NCBI GenBank assembly: GCA_964360265.1
Contig: CAYHUY010000009.1
Coordinates: 1 to 33,425, forward strand
Source: GWA1-39-11 sp964360265
Lineage (GTDB): Bacteria; Patescibacteriota; Microgenomatia; Levybacterales; GWA1-39-11
Length of the DNA stretch: 33,425 nucleotides
Reading direction: 5' to 3'
Within the stretch, counting starts at the first letter, position 1. Every line of letters starts with the position of its first letter. The translations under genes and the position numbers were made by a program. The notes beneath the pieces were generated by a model. It was not told the origin of the DNA, made no database searches, and worked only from the letters and a program-made list of their open reading frames with translations. Below are positions 28,680 through 33,425 of this stretch, in pieces.

Positions 28680-29633
28680 ATGTCATCTTATGTTATTACA
28701 GGAGGAGCAGGTTTTATTGGGTCGCATCTTTGCAAGCGCCTTCTTGCCGAAGGAAAAAAGATAATTTGTATTGATAATTTAATTACAAGTTCCAAAGACA
28801 ATATTGCTGACATACTCACTAACAGGAACTTTGTTTTTATAAATCATGATGTAATTTCTGCTCTCCCTAAAATAGATGGTGAAATTAGCGGCATTTTCCA
28901 CCTTGCTTCTCCGGCTTCTCCAAACGCAAAGAGCCCAAGAAGCTACATCAATCATCCCATAGAGACACTTATGGTGAACTCTCTTGGTACAAAAAGGCTT
29001 CTGGATCTTTCTCGCGAGAAGAATTCTATATTTGTTTATACCTCGTCATCTGAGATTTATGGAGACCCACAGATATCTCCTCAGACAGAAGATTATTTTG
29101 GCAATGTAAATCCAAACGGGATGAGATCTGTATACGATGAGGGGAAAAGATTTGGAGAGTCTTTATGTCTTACCTACTCAAGATCGTACAAGTTAGATGT
29201 TCGAGTAATAAGAGTATTCAATACGTATGGTCCCCGCATGCTAAAAGACGACGGTAGGGTTGTTTCAAATTTCATAAACCAAGCTCTGGAAAATAATCCC
29301 ATTACGGTTTACGGAGATGGGAGCCAAACTAGAAGCTTTTGTTTTATTGATGATTTAGTTGAGGGGCTTATTCTTTCTATGAATGTGCCTCAGGCCGCGG
29401 GCAACGTTATCAATCTTGGCAATCCTGATGAATATAAAATAATTGATTTGGCAAAAAAAATAAAAGATTTGGTAAATTCGAAATCAGAAATTATTCATGA
29501 AACTTTACCTACTGATGATCCCCATCAAAGAAAACCGGACATCAGCCGAGCTGAAAGTATTTTGGGATTTGCGTCAAAAGTGACACTTGTTGAAGGACTT
29601 AAAAAAACGATAGAATATTTTAAGGGACTATGA
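28680..29633 (+). CDS. NAD-dependent epimerase/dehydratase, UDP-glucuronate decarboxylase-like (UXS)
   Basis: 317 residues, extended SDR. ITGGAGFIGSHLCKRLLAEGKKIICIDNLITSSKDNI, FINHDVI, IFHLASPASPNAKSPRSYINHPIETLMVNSLGTKRLLDLS, SSSEIYGDPQISPQTEDYFGNVNPNGMRSVYDEGKRFGESLC (Y-x3-K) and RVFNTYGPRM...DGRVVSNFINQAL. HLASPASP plus NPxGxRSxYDEGKRxxE is the UXS pattern. UXS turns UDP-glucuronate into UDP-xylose, and ugd for the upstream step lies at 24361. The match to UXS is good, but a related 4-epimerase cannot be excluded. It overlaps the next gene by ATGA. Confidence 0.85.
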   Translation: MSSYVITGGAGFIGSHLCKRLLAEGKKIICIDNLITSSKDNIADILTNRNFVFINHDVISALPKIDGEISGIFHLASPASPNAKSPRSYINHPIETLMVNSLGTKRLLDLSREKNSIFVYTSSSEIYGDPQISPQTEDYFGNVNPNGMRSVYDEGKRFGESLCLTYSRSYKLDVRVIRVFNTYGPRMLKDDGRVVSNFINQALENNPITVYGDGSQTRSFCFIDDLVEGLILSMNVPQAAGNVINLGNPDEYKIIDLAKKIKDLVNSKSEIIHETLPTDDPHQRKPDISRAESILGFASKVTLVEGLKKTIEYFKGL

Positions 29634-30823
29634 AGGTTGTTGTTATTATACCCACCTATAATGAAAAAGGAAACATCGAGAGAATTGTTCCTATTACTGA
29701 GGAGGTATTTAAAAAAATAAAGAATCACGATATGGCCATTCTTGTTGCGGATGATAACTCTCCCGATGGAACCGCAGAGGCAGTTACGGAGCTCGCTAAA
29801 AAGTACAAAAACATTGATCTTTCTTCCGGCCCGCGGTATGGTTTGGGCGCGGCTTACGTAAGGGGAATGACCTACGCAATAGAAGAAATGGAAGCAGATA
29901 TTGTTTTTGAAATGGACGCAGACTTGCAACACGATCCTGAAAAAATTCCTGAGTTTCTTGCAAAAATGGAAGAAGGTTATGATATGGTCATAGGAACAAG
30001 ATACAGCGAAGGAGGATCTATTCCGGCTCCATGGCCAATACATCGCAAAATATTTTCCGTTTTTGGAAATTTGCTTATCAGAATAATCATGATGAGATTC
30101 TGGCTCCATGACTGGACGGGTGGATTCCGGGCGCTTAAAAAAGAGGTGTTTTTGAAAGAAAAAGACGAACTAACCGAATTTAAAGGATATACTTTTCAAG
30201 TTTCCTTCCTACACAAGGCAATTCGTGACGGTTTTAAGATAGGGGAAGTACCATTTCATTTTGGCGAAAGAAACATTGGGGATTCAAAGATTGCCCCCAT
30301 GTCATACATAGCAAACCTTTTGAAATATGTAATTTTTGCAAGGATTATGGAACTCAAGCGTATTATAAAGTTTTTAATTGTTGGAGGGACAGGATTTATA
30401 GTTCAAATTTTAACACAGGAACTTTTTGCAAGGGTTATTTTTTCATCTCTTACAGCAGAATCTATTCGTGACGGATTCTCTGCGGGATTCGGCGCAGAAT
30501 CGGCTATAATCTCAAACTTTATGTTCAATAATTTTTGGACTTTCAAAGATACAAAAAAGATAAAGCAAAATTCAACATTCTTAGTGAGACTTATCAAATT
30601 TAACTTAGCCTCATTTATGTCTATTGCCATTCAATCTTTATCTGTTTACGTTTTTGTCAATCTCTTAGGTGGTGACCTGCATGTATTTGACTTTACAATA
30701 AAAACGAGGATTGCCGTTCTTATTCCAACAATAGTATTTTTTGTTATTCCGTTGAATTATATTATTTATAACAAGATTATTTGGAAGACTCAGTATCTAA
30801 AAAATGAATCGGCTGATAAATAA
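29630..30823 (+). CDS. Polyprenol-phosphate mannosyl/glycosyltransferase fused to GtrA domain
   Basis: 397 residues. Residues 1-235 are a GT2 DPM1-type enzyme: VVVIIPTYNEKGNIERIV, ILVADDNSPDGTAE, GLGAAYVRGMTYA, VFEMDADLQHDPEKIPEF (the D-x-D metal site), VIGTRYSEGGSIPAPWPIHRKIFS and FGERNIGDSKI. It would load a sugar from GDP- or UDP-sugar on to a polyprenyl phosphate at the inner membrane face. Residues 240-390 are a GtrA domain with four membrane helices (IIKFLIVGGTGFIVQIL ... ISNFMFNNFWTFKD ... IPLNYIIYNKIIW), a likely flippase or anchor for the lipid-sugar. Overlaps the UXS-like gene by ATGA and the next gene by 20 bases. Confidence 0.93.
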   Translation: MKVVVIIPTYNEKGNIERIVPITEEVFKKIKNHDMAILVADDNSPDGTAEAVTELAKKYKNIDLSSGPRYGLGAAYVRGMTYAIEEMEADIVFEMDADLQHDPEKIPEFLAKMEEGYDMVIGTRYSEGGSIPAPWPIHRKIFSVFGNLLIRIIMMRFWLHDWTGGFRALKKEVFLKEKDELTEFKGYTFQVSFLHKAIRDGFKIGEVPFHFGERNIGDSKIAPMSYIANLLKYVIFARIMELKRIIKFLIVGGTGFIVQILTQELFARVIFSSLTAESIRDGFSAGFGAESAIISNFMFNNFWTFKDTKKIKQNSTFLVRLIKFNLASFMSIAIQSLSVYVFVNLLGGDLHVFDFTIKTRIAVLIPTIVFFVIPLNYIIYNKIIWKTQYLKNESADK

Positions 30824-32354
30824 AAAAAATCTTCCTGCCTTTTTAATAATCTTGGTTGCAGCCTTCCTAAGGCTCTATAGAATTGGTGATTACTTAAATT
30901 TTTTGGGAGATGAAGGTAGGGACGTTATGGTGGTTAGACATATCCTGCAAGGCGATTTAACTTTTCTTGGACCGCGTTCCTCAGCAGGAGATTTTTACCT
31001 TGGTCCTATTTATTATTATCTCATGGCCCCATTTTTATGGTTGTCTAATTTTCACCCAGTTGGCCCCGCAATAATGGTTGCGCTTTTCAGCATAGCAACC
31101 GTATATTTAATCTATCGAATAGGCGGCAAGTTTTTTGATAAAAATACAGGCTTGATAGCGGCTCTTCTATATTCTATATCGCCCCTAGTAATCATACATT
31201 CACGATCTTCATGGAACCCCAATGTGATGCCGTTTTTCTCAATCGCGGCACTTTATTCAATTTACAAAGGACTTGCGAGAAAAAACTTTTACCTCTTAGC
31301 TCTCTCGGGCGTTTTACTTGGAATTGCATTACAGCTTCATTATCTCGCACTTTTTTTAGGCGGAATTATTTTCTTTTACATTCTATTAGTTGAGATCCTA
31401 AGTCCTGAAAGAAATAGGTTGGTTAGTCTCTGCAAAAAATACCTGGCGGTTTTTGGAGGCTTTCTTTTAGGATTCTCTCCATTTTTGCTTTTTGAAATTA
31501 AGCATGGGTTCCCAAACAGTAGAACAATTACCAACTTTATTTTTGCATCAGGAGATGTGAGCGCTGGAGGGAATTTTAGCGAAATTATTAAAGACGTTTT
31601 CTTCAGGAGTTTTGGAAGGCTCGTAACAGCATATCCGCAACCTGAAACAGTTTCGATTATTGAACAACTACCAATTGCAATCTGGTACTATTTAACGCTA
31701 ATTTTGGCCTTTTCTTCAATTGCTTTAATTTTCTTTAAGTTAATGCAAAAAATTAAAGAGAAAACTGAATATCGCGGCCACCTTTTAATTATTTTATGGT
31801 TTTGTCTTGGGGTTGTATTTTTTGGGCTATACAAGAAACCAATCTACGACTATCTCTTTGCATTTATGTTTCCTGCTCCATTTTTATTGGCCGGTAACCT
31901 GTTGGCCTATATGATCCATAAGAAAAGAATTTTCGCTGGACTTTCGATTATTTGTCTAGTGGCACTGGTTGCTTTAAATCTTATTTATAGTCCTTTACGA
32001 AAGTTTCCGAATTATCAGTATGAACAGGTAAAAATGATTTCTGAATTTATACTTGACAAAGCGGGAGATGAGCCATTTAATTTTGCTTTAATAACAGGAG
32101 GAAATTCAGATCACGCCTATAGATACATTTTTGAAATTCGTGGAAAAAAACCAGTGATAATACAAATCCCTGAAGTAGACCCTGAAAGAAAAACCATAAC
32201 AGATCAACTTTTTATAGTCTGCGAAGAGATTCCCTGTAGTCCCGTAGGGCATTCTCTCTGGGAGGTTTCAGGTTTTGGAAGAGGAGAAATCGCGGGTGAA
32301 TGGCAAGTCTCCGTCCTCAAAGTCTACAAACTCACCCACTACAAAGGAGAATAA
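30804..32354 (+). CDS. GT-C membrane glycosyltransferase (ArnT/PMT, GT39/GT83-like)
   Basis: 516 residues with about ten to eleven membrane helices. The first outer loop has LNFLGDEGRDVMVVRHIL, with the Asp-Glu pair typical of GT-C enzymes that use polyprenyl-phosphate sugars, then FLGPRSSAGDFYLGPIYYYLMAPFLWL and HSRSSWNPNVMPFFSIAALY. After helix 10 a small outer C-terminal domain (about 415-516) follows. The neighbour upstream makes and perhaps flips polyprenol-phosphate sugar, so this enzyme probably transfers that sugar to a protein or glycan outside. The acceptor is unknown. It ends just before the cupin gene. Confidence 0.88.
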   Translation: MNRLINKKNLPAFLIILVAAFLRLYRIGDYLNFLGDEGRDVMVVRHILQGDLTFLGPRSSAGDFYLGPIYYYLMAPFLWLSNFHPVGPAIMVALFSIATVYLIYRIGGKFFDKNTGLIAALLYSISPLVIIHSRSSWNPNVMPFFSIAALYSIYKGLARKNFYLLALSGVLLGIALQLHYLALFLGGIIFFYILLVEILSPERNRLVSLCKKYLAVFGGFLLGFSPFLLFEIKHGFPNSRTITNFIFASGDVSAGGNFSEIIKDVFFRSFGRLVTAYPQPETVSIIEQLPIAIWYYLTLILAFSSIALIFFKLMQKIKEKTEYRGHLLIILWFCLGVVFFGLYKKPIYDYLFAFMFPAPFLLAGNLLAYMIHKKRIFAGLSIICLVALVALNLIYSPLRKFPNYQYEQVKMISEFILDKAGDEPFNFALITGGNSDHAYRYIFEIRGKKPVIIQIPEVDPERKTITDQLFIVCEEIPCSPVGHSLWEVSGFGRGEIAGEWQVSVLKVYKLTHYKGE

Positions 32355-32355
32355 T

Positions 32356-32715
32356 ATGTTTAAAAAAGGAAATGTTTTTGAAGAACAGAAAGATAGAAAC
32401 GGATGGATTTACGGCAGTTTTATGTCAGAAGGTTTGGGAAAAGATGATCGAATGGAGATAAAAGTCGCAAGGCTTGAAAGTTCGTTTACCTCTGAACCGC
32501 ATTATAATAAGACTTCTACCAAGGTAGATATTGTTTGGGAGGGAAAAGCAATGTGGCAGGTAAATGGAGAAGATATCGAAATGAACACGGGAGATTATAT
32601 AATAATTCCTCCAAAAACAACAGCTTGCATCAAAAAGATTTTAACCGAATACCTTATTGTCCAAACAATCAGAACCCCCTCGATTCCAGACGATAAAGTA
32701 ATGGTTAAGTCATAA
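32356..32715 (+). CDS. Small cupin-domain protein
   Basis: 119 residues from ATG 32356, preceded by AGGAG (32345-32349) at 6 nt and beginning right after the glycosyltransferase stop; an in-frame start at 32275 lies inside that gene and is not preferred. A single cupin barrel: LESSFTSEPHYNKTSTKVDIVWEGKAMWQVNGEDIEMNTGDYIIIPPKTTACIKK, with the G(x)5HxH...E-type first motif reduced to PHYN and the second motif's His replaced (PPKTTACIKK). Metal binding may therefore be incomplete. It might be a sugar-nucleotide isomerase relative or a binding protein. It is shorter than RmlC and lacks its typical motifs. Confidence 0.8.
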   Translation: MFKKGNVFEEQKDRNGWIYGSFMSEGLGKDDRMEIKVARLESSFTSEPHYNKTSTKVDIVWEGKAMWQVNGEDIEMNTGDYIIIPPKTTACIKKILTEYLIVQTIRTPSIPDDKVMVKS

Positions 32716-32737
32716 AGAAGCCCACTCGAACCAATTT

Positions 32738-32767
32738 GGTTGTGCTAGTGGTCTAGTCGATTAGTAC
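32738..32767 (-). other. Short segment resembling the 3' end of 23S rRNA
   Basis: Read on the minus strand this stretch gives GTACTAATCGACTAGACC followed by ACTAGCACAACC. The 3' end of bacterial 23S rRNA has a conserved GGTACTAAT followed by a terminal helix ending in AACC. No further 23S sequence is evident next to it. It may be a small relic or chance. Confidence 0.25.
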
Positions 32768-32785
32768 ACGAAACTTTCGAGGCTG

Positions 32786-32809
32786 GTCTAATGATCTGAA
32801 TCATTAGAC
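32786..32809. terminator. Bidirectional terminator-like hairpin
   Basis: GTCTAATGAT (32786-32795) and ATCATTAGAC (32800-32809) form a perfect 10-bp stem with a CTGA loop between the convergent cupin and Nudix genes. The T runs on both sides are poor (AAAATATTTATATTT on the right), so efficiency is uncertain. Confidence 0.5.
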
Positions 32810-32830
32810 TAGGCACGAAAATATTTATAT

Positions 32831-33316
32831 TTATGCTGATTCTAATTCGAACGAAGTCATCTTATTGCCATGATCGTAAGTTGCCTTATAGGAGATAATT
32901 TTCGCATCTTTTTTAAAAAGATAAGGAAGTATTTCACGGATTTCTGCAAGTAGCGTTGGTAGCTTCGCGATTTCCTTTTGCGTGAGCCAAACTAGTTTGC
33001 CGTCATGTTCGTTTTGAACTACTTTACCACCGGCATAATCTGCGAATACGAAATGGAAAAAAAATTCTTGGTTTAAATCTTTTAAAAAAGCTGTTCCGAC
33101 TGCTTTGATTCTAATGTTTTTTATTTTTAGCCCTGTTTCTTCTAGTACTTCTCTTCGCGCTGCTTCGAATAACCCTTCATTAAATTCAATATGTCCTCCC
33201 GGAGCCATCCAAACATCCGGCATTATTCTCTTGTGCTTACCCCGGTGAAGCATTAAATACTTGCTTCCTTTTTTAACGAAACACTCGAGCGTTACTGCAA
33301 TATTTCTTTTGCTCAT
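32831..33316 (-). CDS. Nudix hydrolase (MutT-like)
   Basis: 161 residues. Nudix box G41-x5-E47-x7-R55-E56-V-x-E59-E60-x-G62-L63 is intact (GGHIEFNEGLFEAARREVLEETGL), preceded by YLMLHRGKHKRIMPDVWMAPGG. The phrase KRIMPDVWMAPGGHIE and the later FVFADYAGGKVVQNEHDGKLVWLTQKEIAKLP resemble the 8-oxo-dGTP or NADH-type small Nudix enzymes. Substrate is uncertain; nucleotide-pool cleaning is likely. The start is fixed by TGcTAAAAT 6 nt upstream. Confidence 0.88.
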   Translation of the reverse strand: MSKRNIAVTLECFVKKGSKYLMLHRGKHKRIMPDVWMAPGGHIEFNEGLFEAARREVLEETGLKIKNIRIKAVGTAFLKDLNQEFFFHFVFADYAGGKVVQNEHDGKLVWLTQKEIAKLPTLLAEIREILPYLFKKDAKIISYKATYDHGNKMTSFELESA

Positions 33317-33322
33317 CGATAT

Positions 33323-33331
33323 ATTTTAGCA
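33323..33331 (-). promoter_or_regulatory. Extended -10 promoter of the Nudix gene
   Basis: TGcTAAAAT on the minus strand, 6 nt before the ATG at 33316; predicted leaderless. Confidence 0.65.
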
Positions 33332-33372
33332 CAGAGATTCTTAGTTGCATTTAGAAAGACATCTATAGAGGC

Positions 33373-33425
33373 AAAAACCCGATAAGAGTAGGCTGTTTTC
33401 AAGCGATACCGATAATCGGGTTTTT
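33373..33425. terminator. Inverted repeat at the window end, probable terminator
   Basis: AAAAACCCGAT (33373-33383) pairs with ATCGGGTTTTT (33415-33425) over 11 bp around a 31-nt loop. The T5 on the right and A5 on the left are what a bidirectional terminator needs. It lies upstream of the Nudix gene, so it more likely serves a gene beyond the window. The right side may be cut off. Confidence 0.5.

Noticed and set aside
32716..32830. tRNA gene on the minus strand (GGTTCGAG T-loop-like text)
   Set aside because: No cloverleaf can be drawn; the GGTTCGAG is part of an AACCAAATTGGTT palindrome and there is no acceptor stem.

Overview
The window looks like a chromosome segment from a Candidate Phyla Radiation (Patescibacteria) bacterium, most likely in or near Microgenomates. 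This is inferred from overall character, not from a marker tree. The supporting signs are low GC, tightly packed genes with ATGA or TAATG overlaps, a class I lysyl-tRNA synthetase, a very short TsaB, several single-pass surface proteins with Pro/Thr stalks (one with an MPPTG sorting-like signal), a DPM1-GtrA fusion, and GC-rich palindromes embedded in coding sequence. UGA is used as a stop and RF2 is present, so the code is standard. There is one assembly gap (100 N, 1104-1203).

Layout. 1-2436: translation and house-cleaning genes lysS (3' part), rdgB (cut by the gap) and serS. 2437-2810: a structured intergenic region with its own promoter, a strong Shine-Dalgarno site, an 11-codon Lys-rich ORF, mutually exclusive hairpins and a large terminator-like stem. 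2811-5558: secA. 5608-9105: a sortase-type fibronectin III surface protein, a Phd/PIN toxin-antitoxin pair with a TGTACA operator, a DUF2079 membrane protein and two doubtful small ORFs. 9106-12421: ACT-like protein, membrane-anchored possible beta-barrel protein, MazG-like pyrophosphohydrolase and small membrane proteins. 12448-14821: prfB, a decayed Nudix gene, a TrpR-like regulator and a membrane-anchored protein. 14867-17818: ftsE-ftsX and a coiled-coil M23 peptidase whose catalytic domain appears circularly permuted. 17859-19957: a lamin-tail-domain surface protein and tsaE-tsaC-tsaB for t6A synthesis. 20100-26607: one long overlapping gene chain with a CAP-domain protein, a small membrane protein, rmlA, a Nudix hydrolase, rmlB, rmlD, ugd and an Rmd-like reductase. 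26651-27200: a DUF433/DUF5615 toxin-antitoxin-like pair. 27216-32715: gmd, a 2-deoxyribosyltransferase-like protein, a UXS-like decarboxylase, a DPM1-GtrA fusion, a GT-C glycosyltransferase and a cupin. 32831-33316: another Nudix hydrolase.

How the genes fit together. The right half makes activated sugars (dTDP-4-keto-6-deoxyglucose and dTDP-rhamnose type, UDP-glucuronate to UDP-xylose, GDP-mannose to GDP-6-deoxyhexose) and then polyprenol-phosphate sugars that a GT-C enzyme can transfer outside the membrane. The middle makes the cell-division machine FtsEX with its wall hydrolase, plus anchored surface proteins. Together they describe envelope building in a small monoderm-like cell.

The most interesting signals are: (1) an identical 20-bp palindrome and related palindromes inserted in frame into the tails or linkers of SecA, FtsE and a surface protein; (2) the permuted M23 domain; (3) the leader-like region upstream of secA; (4) a recurrent TGnTAnAAT box 5-9 nt before the start codon of many first-in-operon genes, implying leaderless transcripts.
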